The notes: generated from the sequence alone by a model not told the origin. A stretch of DNA of 64,000 nucleotides from JAXMHB01 sp046346965 (GCA_046346965.1 JAXMHB010000007.1:1-64000); one strand, 5' to 3'. Positions 17,073-26,986 are shown, numbered from the stretch's first letter. A program made the numbers and translations.

Positions 17073-19628
17073 GTGATCCATGTCCGATCCATCCCGCTGG
17101 TACTGGCCCTTGCCCTGACGTCGTCGCTGGCGTCTGCTGTGGTCAGGCCTGACCTTGAGGTCTACGACCGCGCCGCCATCGAGCGCAGTGGCGCCTACAC
17201 GCTCGCGGAGTTCCTGCGCGGACTGGCGGCACTGCCCTTCGGCGTAAGCCGCCCGGGGTACGAGAGCATTCCGCTGGCGCGGGCGGACTTTCCCGGGCTC
17301 GGCGCTGCCCGCACCGCAATCCTGATCGACGGTCGCCCCTTGCCTGAGTCGGCGACCGGCAATGGCGGCGCTAATCTGGCGGCGATCCCGCTGGCCTTGG
17401 TAGAGCGTATCGAAGTCCGCAGATCGGCTGAGCTGTCCAACCAGGACACGCGCGCGGGTGGCGGTTCGATCAACCTGGTGCTGCGTCGGGTTGAGGGCGG
17501 CGCGGTGGCGCTCGGCTACGCGGCGCCACAAGACGCTGCCGGTGACCAATCGCGGGCGGCCGGGTTTTACGGCATACGCGGGGAGCGCGGCAGCGTGCAC
17601 TTGGGCATCACCAGTGAGCGTACCGATGCCTTGCCGCAAGGGGAACGTCCGCCTGCGGTCAGCTATTCCACGTTCTCCAACAATTTCGTCACCGCACAGG
17701 GCTCCGCCATCGGGGGCTACTCGCCGGGCAGCCTGCTGCGCCATCCGGTCAATGGCGCGGTCGTGCCGGGTGGCTGCAACGGCGCCGGATTCAGCTCCAG
17801 CGGCAGCGGTCCGAGCACAGTCTGCCGCTACGACTACACGTTGCTGGCCACCGCCGAACCCGAGTTGCGCAGCGACGCGCTGTCTGCCCGCGCGGACCTC
17901 GAAGTGTCCGCAGAACTGCGCGCTTACCTGGACTTCCTGCATGGCCGCGCGCGCACCAGCGGGCGCGATGCGCCGCGCCTCAATACGCTGCTGAACAGCC
18001 TGCTGATCCCGATCAATTCCCCCTATCACCCAGCCAACCGCTTTCCAGGGCAAGGCTACGATCCCACCCGCCCGCTGTTCCTGCGCCACCGCTTTGTTGC
18101 CAGCGGTGCGCTCTACGATGGCGGCGACGAGCGCACGCAGCGTATCGAACTGGGCCTGGAAGGTAGGCGCGGGGCGATCGACTGGTCGCTGGCGCTGGTC
18201 CATGCACAGTCGCGGGCGGAGGACCGGGACGAGGGCGTACTCTCGGGCGCGTTAGCGGCTGCCGCGATCGCCGATGGCCGCTACGACATCTACGATCCCT
18301 ATGCCAACGCCCCCGAACTGGTCGACAGCTTTCTGATCGACGCCAGCCGCGACGCGCGCGTGCAGGAGCGCGGCATCGATGCGACCGCCAGCGCTGGCTT
18401 TGGCGCCTTTGCCGGCGGCGAGGGCGCGTGGCGCGTCGCCGCGCAGTATCGCGAGGAGTCACTGAAGGTCGCCGACACTCGAGTGGGTGTCGACTTCCTG
18501 CTGCCGCGACTGGGCGGCGCGCGCCAGCACGCGGCGCTCGCGACCGATCTGCGCATTCCCTTCCACCCGGCCGCCAGCACTGGCCTCGGACTGCGCCACG
18601 ACCAGTACGACAGCGTCGGCGGCGACACCTCGGCGAGCATCGATCTGCGCGTCGAAGCCGGTGGCGGCTGGTGGCTGCAGGCTGACGCCTTGCAGTCCTA
18701 CGTCGCCCCGCGCCTGCAAGAGGATCTGCTGCAGACCGGCGCAGCCAGCTATTACGTCCTCTACTCGACGCGCTTGGCGCCCCATTGCACACCCACGCAA
18801 CAGTTTGTCGTCGAGCCTTGCGCGCTGTACGTCCGCGAACACGTGATCGACAATCCGGCGCTGGGATCCGAGCGCCACCGGCGCTGGCGGCTGGGCTTGG
18901 GCTGGGCGCACGGCGAGGACCTGCGACTCTCCCTGACCTGGTTCGACCATGCGCTCAGCGATCGCGTCCAAAAGATCACCGGACTGCCAATGGTGCAGTG
19001 CCTGGTGGGCCTGCGCAGCCAGTGCCCGCGCGGAATCTCGGTGTTGCCCTTGGGCCTCACAGTGCCGGATCCACGCCTGGGACTCGGCGTCACCCTGGAG
19101 CCGACCGCCACCATCGAGGAGACACTGATCCAGAGTGGCTACGTGAACCTCGGCGGCATCGAGCTGCGTGGGATCGAACTGCAGGCCGCGGCTGGCCACG
19201 ACCTTGGCAGCGCCGGACGCATCGACGGACGCTTGGATGCGGTCTATCTGGATCAGCGCGACCACACTGGCGACGTCGACGGCTTCCTGCCCCTGCCCGA
19301 GCGCGCGCTCGGCGCAACCGGCTTGCCGCGTGTGCGCGCGCGGCTCGACCTGGTCTGGACCCGCGGCGATCTCGCGCTCGGCTGGCTGGTGCGTCACGTC
19401 GGCGCTACGCAATCACTCGAAGACGGAGGGCTTTCGAGCTGGACGGCGCACGATGTGCAACTGCGCTGGCAGGCGCCGTGGCAGGCTACGGTCGCCGTCG
19501 GCGTGCGCAATCTGTTTGACCGCGACCCGGTCGTAGATCCCGCCGATCCCACCGGCGACGGTTATGCGCTGGCGCTGTACGACGGCGGCGGACGCACGCC
19601 TTACCTGCAGTACCACCAGCGCTGGTGA
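17073..19628 (+). CDS. TonB-dependent outer-membrane receptor
   Basis: An 851-residue protein with a signal peptide (MIHVRSIPLVLALALTSSLASA). An N-terminal plug spans about 30-140, with VYDRAAIERSGAYTLAEFLR, ILIDGRPLP and a characteristic VERIEVRRSAE..GGGSINLVLR end. A 22-stranded-barrel-sized remainder ends in an aromatic residue (W851), the usual outer-membrane assembly signal. It lacks an obvious carboxypeptidase-like N-terminal extension and a siderophore-specific motif, so the ligand is unknown. The GTG start at 17073 is supported by GGGAG six bases before it. It stands alone: no TonB, ExbB or ABC transporter genes adjoin it. Confidence 0.9.
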   Translation: MIHVRSIPLVLALALTSSLASAVVRPDLEVYDRAAIERSGAYTLAEFLRGLAALPFGVSRPGYESIPLARADFPGLGAARTAILIDGRPLPESATGNGGANLAAIPLALVERIEVRRSAELSNQDTRAGGGSINLVLRRVEGGAVALGYAAPQDAAGDQSRAAGFYGIRGERGSVHLGITSERTDALPQGERPPAVSYSTFSNNFVTAQGSAIGGYSPGSLLRHPVNGAVVPGGCNGAGFSSSGSGPSTVCRYDYTLLATAEPELRSDALSARADLEVSAELRAYLDFLHGRARTSGRDAPRLNTLLNSLLIPINSPYHPANRFPGQGYDPTRPLFLRHRFVASGALYDGGDERTQRIELGLEGRRGAIDWSLALVHAQSRAEDRDEGVLSGALAAAAIADGRYDIYDPYANAPELVDSFLIDASRDARVQERGIDATASAGFGAFAGGEGAWRVAAQYREESLKVADTRVGVDFLLPRLGGARQHAALATDLRIPFHPAASTGLGLRHDQYDSVGGDTSASIDLRVEAGGGWWLQADALQSYVAPRLQEDLLQTGAASYYVLYSTRLAPHCTPTQQFVVEPCALYVREHVIDNPALGSERHRRWRLGLGWAHGEDLRLSLTWFDHALSDRVQKITGLPMVQCLVGLRSQCPRGISVLPLGLTVPDPRLGLGVTLEPTATIEETLIQSGYVNLGGIELRGIELQAAAGHDLGSAGRIDGRLDAVYLDQRDHTGDVDGFLPLPERALGATGLPRVRARLDLVWTRGDLALGWLVRHVGATQSLEDGGLSSWTAHDVQLRWQAPWQATVAVGVRNLFDRDPVVDPADPTGDGYALALYDGGGRTPYLQYHQRW

Positions 19629-19728
19629 TTGGCTGGCGAGTGGCCCGTCTGAGGTCTCGCGATGGAAGGGGCGGCGCCGCGTGCGGCCGATAGCCGTCAT
19701 ATTCTCCGCACATCATGCGTCGAATGCC

Positions 19729-19764
19729 TTGCCCTTGCGGCGAATGCCGGCTCTAATCTCCGCA
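19729..19764 (+). promoter_or_regulatory. Promoter of fic gene, probably giving a leaderless mRNA
   Basis: TTGCCC (19729-19734), a 17-bp spacer, then TCTAAT (19752-19757). The expected transcription start, about seven bases after the -10 box, coincides with the A of the ATG at 19764. There is no ribosome-binding site before that ATG, which fits a leaderless transcript. Confidence 0.5.
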
Positions 19765-20882
19765 TGCGTAGCGGAGAACAGCGATACATCTGGGAAGCCA
19801 GTGACTGGCCGATGTGGCGCTACGATCTGGCGGCACTGGCCGGCCCCTTGGCCGACGCCAGCCGGTCCCAGGGGCTACTGCTCGGCCGTTTGGCCGATGT
19901 GGGCATGGTGCTGCGTGACCAGGCCAGTCTGCTTGCCTTGACCGAGGACGTGGTTCAGACCAGCGAGATCGAGGGCGTAGTGTTGAACCTGGCGTCGGTG
20001 CGCTCGTCCGTCGCGCGCCGCCTGGGGGTGGACATCGGAGCGGTCGCGCCGGTGGATCGACACGTTGAGGGTGTGGTCGACATGGTGCTCGACGCCACCA
20101 CCCGCGCCGCATCGCCGCTGAGTGTCGAGCGGCTCCACGGCTGGCATGCTGCTTTGTTCCCGACCGGATATTCGGGGATGAGCAAGATCGCCGTCGGCCA
20201 GTGGCGCAGTGACGCAGAGGGTCCCATGCAAGTGGTGTCCGGTGCGGCCGGGCGGCGCGTGGTGCACTTCGAGGCGCCGCCTGCCCACTTGCTGTCCAGG
20301 GAGATGGACCAGTTCCTCAGCTGGGCGAACCGCGATTCCGGCGAGCCGGCGCTGCTCAAGGCAGGCCTGGCCCACTTGTGGTTTGTCACCTTGCATCCTT
20401 TCGACGATGGCAACGGTCGCATCGCGCGCGCCATTGGCGATCTGTTCCTGGCACGCGCCGATGGCAGCGCGCAGCGCTCTTACAGCCTGTCCGCGCAGAT
20501 CCAGCGGGAGCGGAAGGACTACTACGACGTGCTGGAGCGGACCCAGAAAGGCACACTCGACGTCACCCGCTGGCTGGCATGGTTCCTGGGCACGCTGGGG
20601 CGAGCCGTCAACAGCGCGCACCGCACGCTCGACGCCGTGCTGGCCAAGGCCCGCTTCTGGCAACACTGGGCGGGGATCACGCTGAACGAGCGCCAGGTGA
20701 AGGTGCTTCATCGCCTGCTTGACGGGTTTGAGGGCAAGCTGACCAGCAGCAAGTGGGCCGCCCTGGCCAAATGCTCGCCGGACACTGCGTTGCGCGACAT
20801 CACCCAATTACTCGATCTCGGAGTGTTGACCAAGGCGCCGGGCGGCGGGCGGAGCACGGCGTATGAACTGGCGGCGTGCTGA
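19764..20882 (+). CDS. Fic-domain AMP-transferase with N-terminal inhibitory helix
   Basis: A 372-residue protein. The N-terminal DUF4172-type region opens YIWEASDWPMWRYDL; the inhibitory helix motif TSEIEG lies at 66-71 ([S/T]xxxE[G/N]); the Fic active site HPFDDGNGRIARA begins with catalytic His211; and a C-terminal winged-helix-like domain runs TSSKWAALAKCSPDTALRDI. It should transfer AMP (or another nucleotide moiety) to a target protein Tyr/Ser/Thr hydroxyl and be self-inhibited by the helix Glu70. ATG at 19764 is chosen because upstream codons carry no conserved sequence. No separate antitoxin gene is seen. The target is unknown. Confidence 0.9.
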   Translation: MRSGEQRYIWEASDWPMWRYDLAALAGPLADASRSQGLLLGRLADVGMVLRDQASLLALTEDVVQTSEIEGVVLNLASVRSSVARRLGVDIGAVAPVDRHVEGVVDMVLDATTRAASPLSVERLHGWHAALFPTGYSGMSKIAVGQWRSDAEGPMQVVSGAAGRRVVHFEAPPAHLLSREMDQFLSWANRDSGEPALLKAGLAHLWFVTLHPFDDGNGRIARAIGDLFLARADGSAQRSYSLSAQIQRERKDYYDVLERTQKGTLDVTRWLAWFLGTLGRAVNSAHRTLDAVLAKARFWQHWAGITLNERQVKVLHRLLDGFEGKLTSSKWAALAKCSPDTALRDITQLLDLGVLTKAPGGGRSTAYELAAC

Positions 20883-21054
20883 CGCGCGGAGTCTGCCGGC
20901 GATCCTGCCCGGCACCGAGTCTGCCCTTGGCTGCGATCGGTCGCCCATCGCTACCCCAGGCGTACACGCGTCTATAGTCATCCGGCGCAGCCCGGGTAGG
21001 GCCTGGCAGCCAGGCTGTGCCCATTGAGCCATCGCCACTTTCGAGGAGTCCATC

Positions 21055-22086
21055 ATGCGCGCGACCCTGATGTATCAAGCCGGCGATGTCCGCGTCGAAA
21101 ACGTCCCGGATGCCACCCTCGTCCACCCGACCGATGCCCTCGTGCGGGTGACGCGCGCCTGCATCTGCGGCAGCGACCTTTGGCCCTACAAGGATCTGCC
21201 GCCGAGCGATGGCGGGCGGCGGATGGGGCACGAAGCTGTCGGTGTGGTCGAGGCGGTAGGCAGCGAGGTGCAACGGATCAAGCCGGGCGACTTCGTGATC
21301 ATGCCCTTCGCCTTCTCGGATGGCAGTTGCGAGTTCTGCGAGGAAGGCCTGCAGACCTCCTGCAGGCACGGCGGCTTCTTCGGCTTGCACGCCGACGGCG
21401 CGCAGGCAGAAGCACTGCGCATCCCGCAGGCGGACGGAACTCTGTACGTGCTGCCGGCGCCCCAAGATGAGGCACTGATGGCGTCCTTGCTGACGCTGTC
21501 CGATGTCATGGGCACCGGCCACCATGCCGCCCTCGGGGCGCGCGTGTCGGCTGGCAAGAGCGTGGCGGTCGTCGGCGATGGCGCCGTTGGTCTGTGCGGC
21601 GTTATCGCCGCGCGCCGACTGGGCGCCGCTCGCATCATTCTGCTCGGGCGTCACCCCGATCGGATCGCGCTGGCGCAAGCCTTTGGCGCCACCGACATCG
21701 TCCGTGCCCGCGGGGCAGAGGGCATCGATGCATTGCGCAGCATGACCGGCGGGGCGGGCGTGCACGCCGTACTCGAGTGCGTCGGCTCGGCCGAGGCGAT
21801 GGCCACCGCGATGAGCATCGTCCGGCCTGGGGGTGCTATCGGCCGCGTGGGTGTTCCGCACTACGAGGTGATCCCCGACGCGCAGCCGATGTTCTTCCGC
21901 AACGTCACGGTCAGCGGCGGCCCCGCTCCCGTGCGCGCCTACATTGCGGAATTGTTGCCCGATGTGATCGAGGGTCGCATCGAACCGGGCAAGGTCTTCG
22001 ACCGCGTTGTGGACTTGGAAGGCGTGCCCGATGGCTATCGCGCAATGGATGCGCGCGAGTCGATCAAGGTGATGGTCAAGCCCTGA
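21055..22086 (+). CDS. Zinc-dependent alcohol dehydrogenase (MDR family)
   Basis: A 343-residue cytosolic enzyme. The N-terminal GroES-like domain has the catalytic zinc ligands C38 (ICGSD), H59 and E60 (GHE), and a reduced Cys cluster CEFCEEG..TSC that may hold structural zinc. The Rossmann domain begins at VAVVGDGAVGLCG with an LLGRHPDR that suggests NADP preference (Arg after the second strand). It oxidises or reduces an alcohol/aldehyde; the substrate cannot be read. GAGGAG lies just before the ATG. It is monocistronic. Confidence 0.88.
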   Translation: MRATLMYQAGDVRVENVPDATLVHPTDALVRVTRACICGSDLWPYKDLPPSDGGRRMGHEAVGVVEAVGSEVQRIKPGDFVIMPFAFSDGSCEFCEEGLQTSCRHGGFFGLHADGAQAEALRIPQADGTLYVLPAPQDEALMASLLTLSDVMGTGHHAALGARVSAGKSVAVVGDGAVGLCGVIAARRLGAARIILLGRHPDRIALAQAFGATDIVRARGAEGIDALRSMTGGAGVHAVLECVGSAEAMATAMSIVRPGGAIGRVGVPHYEVIPDAQPMFFRNVTVSGGPAPVRAYIAELLPDVIEGRIEPGKVFDRVVDLEGVPDGYRAMDARESIKVMVKP

Positions 22087-22259
22087 GGGGCGGACCCCGG
22101 GATCGCGCCGCGTCCTCCTGCGGCGCGGTGCTGGCCGCGTTCAGCGATCCGCAGCGCGGGGCGGAGGCGGGCGCCGGTCCTCCGGCGCCGTGGCCGTCGC
22201 GCCTGCCGGCAACGCCGCCAGCAGATGCTTGCGGCAGCGCTCGCGGCGTGCGCGGGTAC

Positions 22260-23453
22260 TCAACGATTGGGTGCTGGTGCTGGCATCTTGGCGCAGAGCA
22301 GGGCCGCGAGTGCGGCGATGATCGCCCCCAGCCAGAACGCCGCGGCCGGGCCGTGGCTATCCCACAGCCAACCGGCCGCTGCGCTGGCCAGCAACAGGCC
22401 GACGCCGGCGACCAGATTGAACACGCCGAAGGCGGTGCCGCGGTAGGCCGCGGGCGTGGTGTCGGTGATCAAGCTGGCGAGGATGCCCTGCGTCAGTCCC
22501 ATGTGCAGACCCCACAGGGCGATGCCGGTGAATAGCAGCGGATAACTCTCGGCGAGCGCCAGCGCGACATCGGCGATCGCGAGAATCGCCATCCCGAGCG
22601 CCAGCAGCGCGCTGCGCGGCATGCGGTCGGACAGGCGGCCGGCGGGATAGGCGCTCAGCGCATAGACCACGCTCATCACCACCAGCACCAGCGGGACGTA
22701 GGTGATCGGCAGGCCGCGCTCGGCGGCGCGCAGCACCAGGAAGGCCTCGCTGAAACGCGCCAACGCGATCACCGCGCCCACCGCCACCAGCAACCAGTAA
22801 CCGCGGCCCAGGCTGGCCAGGCCCTGGCGACTCAAGGGCAGTCGGGCCGGTTTGCGCGCAACATCCGCGGGCTCCGGGACCTTGAGCAGCAGCGCCACGG
22901 CCAGGAAGCCGGGCAGTACGGCGAACCACAGTACGGTCTGGATGTCGTTGGCGTACAGCGACAACAAGCCGACCGCACCCAGGGGGCCGAGCACTGCGCC
23001 TACCGTGTCCATCGACTGCCGCAGCCCGAAGCAGGCGCCGCGGATCGACGCCGGCGCCAGATCCGCGACCAGCGCATCGCGCGGCGCGCCACGCACGCCC
23101 TTGCCGAAGCGATCGAGCAACCGCGCCGTGGTCACCGCCGCCACCGAGTGCGCCAGCGGGAACAAGGGCTTCACCGCGGCGGCCAGGCCGTAGCCGAACA
23201 GCACCAATGGCTTGCGGCGGCCGATCGCATCGCTCAGATAACCGGAGAACACCTTGGTCACCAGCACCAGCGCCTCGGCGGCGCCCTCGATCAGGCCGAT
23301 GGTCAGCGCGCTGGCGCCGAGCCCGCTGGCCAGCAGGACCGGCAACAAGCTGTGCACCATCTCCGAACCTACATCGGTCAACAGGCTGACGAAGCCCAAG
23401 GCCCAGATCGGGCCGGGGATGCGCGGTGGCGGTGCCGGGTACTCCATGGTCAT
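22260..23453 (-). CDS. MFS transporter
   Basis: A 397-residue protein with about 12 transmembrane helices. The MFS motif A region is GYLSDAIGRRKP, repeated in weaker form in the second half as AGRLSDRMPRSAL. The block FGKGVRGAPRDALVAD is typical of a poorly characterised MFS group in proteobacteria. It probably exports a small compound by proton antiport; the substrate is unknown. It stands alone on the minus strand. Confidence 0.85.
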   Translation of the reverse strand: MTMEYPAPPPRIPGPIWALGFVSLLTDVGSEMVHSLLPVLLASGLGASALTIGLIEGAAEALVLVTKVFSGYLSDAIGRRKPLVLFGYGLAAAVKPLFPLAHSVAAVTTARLLDRFGKGVRGAPRDALVADLAPASIRGACFGLRQSMDTVGAVLGPLGAVGLLSLYANDIQTVLWFAVLPGFLAVALLLKVPEPADVARKPARLPLSRQGLASLGRGYWLLVAVGAVIALARFSEAFLVLRAAERGLPITYVPLVLVVMSVVYALSAYPAGRLSDRMPRSALLALGMAILAIADVALALAESYPLLFTGIALWGLHMGLTQGILASLITDTTPAAYRGTAFGVFNLVAGVGLLLASAAAGWLWDSHGPAAAFWLGAIIAALAALLCAKMPAPAPNR

Positions 23454-23513
23454 GGTTGCAAGCTTTGCCTGTCAGGTTTCTGGGGGAGGCGGTCACACGC
23501 CCGTCTCGCCAAC

Positions 23514-23600
23514 GGCGCGCTTACTCGATCAGCAAACTGGCGACAGCGCAACGCTGTCGCCACATGGCTGATCCCCCGCCCCTAGACCCCACACCTTGCC
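23514..23600. repeat. Dispersed repeat, copy A
   Basis: About 87 bp shared with the two tandem copies at 61.3 kb: the core GCAAACTGGCGACAGCGCAA and a C-rich tail GGCTGATCCCCCGCCC recur with few changes. This copy contains a perfect hairpin, GGCGACAGCG / CAA / CGCTGTCGCC at 23539-23561. It lies in the gap between the MFS gene and the 3' end of the GGDEF gene. It looks like a REP-type or small non-autonomous element. Confidence 0.6.
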
Positions 23601-23648
23601 ATGACATGGACGCGCGCGCGCCGGCGCCGCCTGTGCCGTGCAGCGGCG

Positions 23649-26027
23649 CTACTGGCTGGTGGCGGTGGCGTCCACAGGCGGCGACGGGTCGGTACCTCGA
23701 TTCGATGTCCAGCCCTGCAGCCAGCCGCGCGCGACCAGTTCCGCCGTGCCCGTCTCCAAACCTGGGAGCGTCTCCAGCGTGGTGCCAGCGACATAGCCTA
23801 CCCAGCGGTTTCTGCCGCCGGTCTTGGCCTGATACAGCGCATCGTCGGCGACGCGCAGGCTGAGGTGCCAGTCGGTGGGCAGCGCGGGCCATAGCGGGTG
23901 CGGACACCAGCCCATCGAGACGGTCAGCGCCAGGCTTTGCCCGGCGTGCACCAGCGGGTGGGCTTGCAGCGCCTGCTGGAGGGCCTCGCAGCGCGCAGCG
24001 GCCAGCTCGGGCGAGCTGCCAGGCACCAGCCAGAGGAATTCTTCGCCACCCCAGCGCACCACCACGTCGCCCTCGCCCTGACAGTCGAGCAGCAGCTGGG
24101 CCACATGGACCAGCGCCTGGTCGCCGGCCAGATGTCCGAGGCGGTCATTGATGCGCTTGAAGTGATCGATGTCGACCATGATCAGCAGCAGCGGCTCGGC
24201 GGTCGGATCCGAGTCGGCGACGCGCTGCTCCATCCGCTGCTGCAGATAGCGCCGATTGGGCAGCCCGGTCAGCGCATCGCGCAAGCTTTGCAGGCGGACG
24301 GTCTCGTTGAGTTCTTCGAGGTGTGCGCGCTGCGCTTCGATCTCGCGATGTTTCTGCTCCAGCAGCGCGTTGGCGCGCGCCTTGAAGCGCACCTGCCGGA
24401 ACAGCATCAGCGCAAACAGGCCGAGCCCCAGCAGGCCGAGCGCCATGGCGAGGTTGATCAGGCGTTGGCGGGCTTGCGTCGATCGGGACTCGGTCAGCGC
24501 GGACTCCTGTTGCAGTCGGTCGCGCTCGGAACTGGCCAGCTTCTGCTCGGTACGCGCCAGCTCGATGGTCGCTTCCAGCTTGGCGATGCGCTCGTTCGAC
24601 TCCACCGACACGCTCTCGTCGCTCAGCGTCTTGTACTCGCGCATCATCGCCAGTGCCTCGGCGTAGCGTCCCAGCGACTCCAGATTCTCGATCATGCGCG
24701 GGTACATCTGCAGGCGCCGCGGCCGGATGTCGGTCTGCAGATAGCCTTCGCGGGCGCGCCGGAAGTACTCGGCGGCGCGTTCAGGCTGGTGCAGCTGGGT
24801 CAGCGTTTCGCCGATGTTGGCCAGCGCCACCGGAATGCCGGCGCGATCGCCGACCGACTGGTAGAAGCGCAAGGCTTCCTCGTGCGTGGCCAGCGCCTCG
24901 TCGATGCGTCCGGCTTCGCGCAGCATCGCGCCATAGTTCGTCAGCTGATTGCCGCGCGGCAGATCGTACTGGCGGGCAATCGCCAGTGCTTCGCCGATCT
25001 GCTCGGTCGCGCGCGTCATCTCGCCCATTCCGTTGTAGGCCACGCCCAGGTTGGTGCGGATGTTCATGCGCCGCTGCGGCGGAGCACCTTCGGCCTCGGC
25101 CGCTTGCAGCGCACGTTCGAGGGTGTCGATGGCCCGCTGCCATTCCTTGCGCTGGATCAGCGCTGTCGACAGGTTGGACAGGAACAGCGAGTCCGGCTTC
25201 TGGCCGAGATCCCGCAGAGCCTGTTCGGCTGCCGCAAAGCTCTCGATGGAATCAGCGAGCTTGCCCTGCTGCAGCTGCGCGATAGCCAGATTCGCCAGCA
25301 GGGACTGGCGCACGTCGGTGACGGCCGTGCCGTTGCGCGCCAGACCCTGGCGGCAGGCGGCTTCGGCCTGCGCCGGCTGCCCCTGCGCAATGAAGCTGCC
25401 GGCGCGTGCGAGCCAAAGCTTGGCGGCGACGGCATCCGGCAAGTCCTGCAGCGACAACGCTTCGAATTTGGCCGACAGCGCGGCCATCGCGGCGACATCG
25501 CGCAGGCGGTTGGCCGAGGTCATGCGCAGACTCAGGGCGAGCGCACGCGCGTCGGCGCTGAGCTGGTCCAGCTGATCCAGTGCGTCGCCGATCGCCAGCG
25601 CCTGCTGATGCTGTCCCAGCAGGCTGTGCGCCCGCAGCAGGCCGAGTCCGGCCGCAGCGCGTGCCGGGGAGGCCGGATCGTCCCAGAGCGGTTGCAGCAG
25701 ATCGATCGCCGCCTGGGGTAGCTGCGGCAGCAACAGATCGATCGCCGCCTGCGGTCGCTGCGGCAGCAGCGCCCTGGCCTGCGCCAGCCGCGCATCCGCG
25801 CTGGCCGGCGTCGCTGTCGCCGGCGCTGGCGCCGAGGCCTCGCCGATGGGCGCCGCGGGCGCCGATGACGCCGCCGCCAGCGCCAGCAGCAGGGCAAGCA
25901 CGCGCACGCCAGCGCGCACCCCGACGCACTGCCTCGACCACGCGCCCGGCGGCAAAGGCGCATCGCGCTGCGCCGTCGCCGAAATGCTTGAGTTGTCTCT
26001 GGTCCCGCTACTGCACACGCCTGTCAC
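23649..26027 (-). CDS. Membrane diguanylate cyclase with periplasmic TPR sensor
   Basis: Up to 792 residues. A signal-like hydrophobic stretch (ALLLALAAASSAPA, residues about 43-57) is followed by a long TPR array, a single transmembrane helix at about 523-543, a coiled-coil linker and a GGDEF domain with GGEEF at 660-664. The active-site loop is intact, so it should make c-di-GMP from two GTP in the cytoplasm. The RxxD inhibitory site is missing (GEGD instead), so product inhibition is unlikely. The first 36 residues look non-native; a GTG at 25919 (756 residues) may be the true start. A 36-bp tandem duplication lies near 25695-25765. Confidence 0.85.
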   Translation of the reverse strand: MTGVCSSGTRDNSSISATAQRDAPLPPGAWSRQCVGVRAGVRVLALLLALAAASSAPAAPIGEASAPAPATATPASADARLAQARALLPQRPQAAIDLLLPQLPQAAIDLLQPLWDDPASPARAAAGLGLLRAHSLLGQHQQALAIGDALDQLDQLSADARALALSLRMTSANRLRDVAAMAALSAKFEALSLQDLPDAVAAKLWLARAGSFIAQGQPAQAEAACRQGLARNGTAVTDVRQSLLANLAIAQLQQGKLADSIESFAAAEQALRDLGQKPDSLFLSNLSTALIQRKEWQRAIDTLERALQAAEAEGAPPQRRMNIRTNLGVAYNGMGEMTRATEQIGEALAIARQYDLPRGNQLTNYGAMLREAGRIDEALATHEEALRFYQSVGDRAGIPVALANIGETLTQLHQPERAAEYFRRAREGYLQTDIRPRRLQMYPRMIENLESLGRYAEALAMMREYKTLSDESVSVESNERIAKLEATIELARTEQKLASSERDRLQQESALTESRSTQARQRLINLAMALGLLGLGLFALMLFRQVRFKARANALLEQKHREIEAQRAHLEELNETVRLQSLRDALTGLPNRRYLQQRMEQRVADSDPTAEPLLLIMVDIDHFKRINDRLGHLAGDQALVHVAQLLLDCQGEGDVVVRWGGEEFLWLVPGSSPELAAARCEALQQALQAHPLVHAGQSLALTVSMGWCPHPLWPALPTDWHLSLRVADDALYQAKTGGRNRWVGYVAGTTLETLPGLETGTAELVARGWLQGWTSNRGTDPSPPVDATATSQ

Positions 26028-26404
26028 GATCGTGTCTCACCCGTGCCCCCGTCGCGGCGCTTATCGTAGCGTCGCCACGTTGGCTGTGGGTGATGGTGAT
26101 GGCGCGCCGGCGCCCGCAGCCCCGTCAACCCGCGCCTTGTGGCATCGCGGGCGAGGTGCAGGTGGCCTTTGACGTGGATGCCGGGCCGTCGGTCACTGAT
26201 CGCGTCCAGTGGATTCCTCGCCGACCAACGGCCCGCTGAACTGGACGCCTGGCCGTTTCCTGGGTGCGCGTGCAATTGGTCTGCGCCGCGCTTGGCGCGT
26301 GCACTAGGCGCGAGAACGGCTACTGCATCGGCGGCCGGTGCAGCGGCGAGCCATCGCGCATGCTGAGGTGCGCGTGGCACCCGGCGCGCGCTCCTTGAGA
26401 TCGG
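26028..26404. other. Non-coding gap upstream of diguanylate cyclase gene
   Basis: About 380 bp with no supported gene. The one open frame on the minus strand (26024-26380) is a string of Ala, Arg, His and Pro with no domain features. The stretch presumably carries the promoter of the cyclase gene; I see no clear box. Confidence 0.4.
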
Positions 26405-26986
26405 CTACTCGTTTGGCGGCGATACCTGATCGCGCATGACCTGGCAGCTCAGATTCTGGGCACTGTCCGCGATCGGTGCCGGCTCCACAGTCGAGTCCCC
26501 ACCGCCGTTGGGATAGACCGTCACGACGATCATCTGCCCACCGCCGATAAAGGTGCGCGATACCGTGCCGCCACCCGGCACCTCGGCAGCGCCTAGTAAC
26601 TGATCAAACTGATGCCCCCAGCCATCGGCGCCGCAGTTGAAACCGCCTTCCGCTGTCGTCGCATGCGCGGGCGCCAGAACCACGATCTCGCGTATGAGTT
26701 CGCCCTCTGCGGGCAGATTTTCAGACTCGGCCCATTGCGGCACATAGCTGCCAACGACCTTGGCAACGCCTTTTTGGTTGACCGAGAAAACCGTGATCCG
26801 GTTGCGGTCATAGCGCACATCGAAGCAGCCCAGACGGCAGGCCTTGAAGTCGAAGTTCGGATGGAAGTAGTCCACTCGCACACGCTCGGAGGCGTCGACC
26901 GGCGCCACGTCTGAGATGGCCCGTTCCGCGGCCAGCAGCGAGGACGAGATCAGTACCAGAGACAGCGATACAGCAATCAATCGCAT
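26405..26986 (-). CDS. Small exported protein of unknown function
   Basis: A 193-residue protein with a signal peptide (MRLIAVSLSLVLISSSLLAAE). The mature region has Cys pairs (CRLGCFDVRYD; NCGADGWG; NLSC) consistent with periplasmic disulfides and beta-strand patterns, but I recognise no family. The ATG at 26986 is chosen for its signal peptide and GGAG seven bases upstream. It lies downstream of the frameshifted czcA gene on the same strand with a 190-bp gap. Confidence 0.75.
   Translation of the reverse strand: MRLIAVSLSLVLISSSLLAAERAISDVAPVDASERVRVDYFHPNFDFKACRLGCFDVRYDRNRITVFSVNQKGVAKVVGSYVPQWAESENLPAEGELIREIVVLAPAHATTAEGGFNCGADGWGHQFDQLLGAAEVPGGGTVSRTFIGGGQMIVVTVYPNGGGDSTVEPAPIADSAQNLSCQVMRDQVSPPNE

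Noticed and set aside
26024..26380. 118-codon minus-strand frame before the cyclase gene
   Set aside because: Low-complexity Ala/Arg/His sequence with no binding site or family features.
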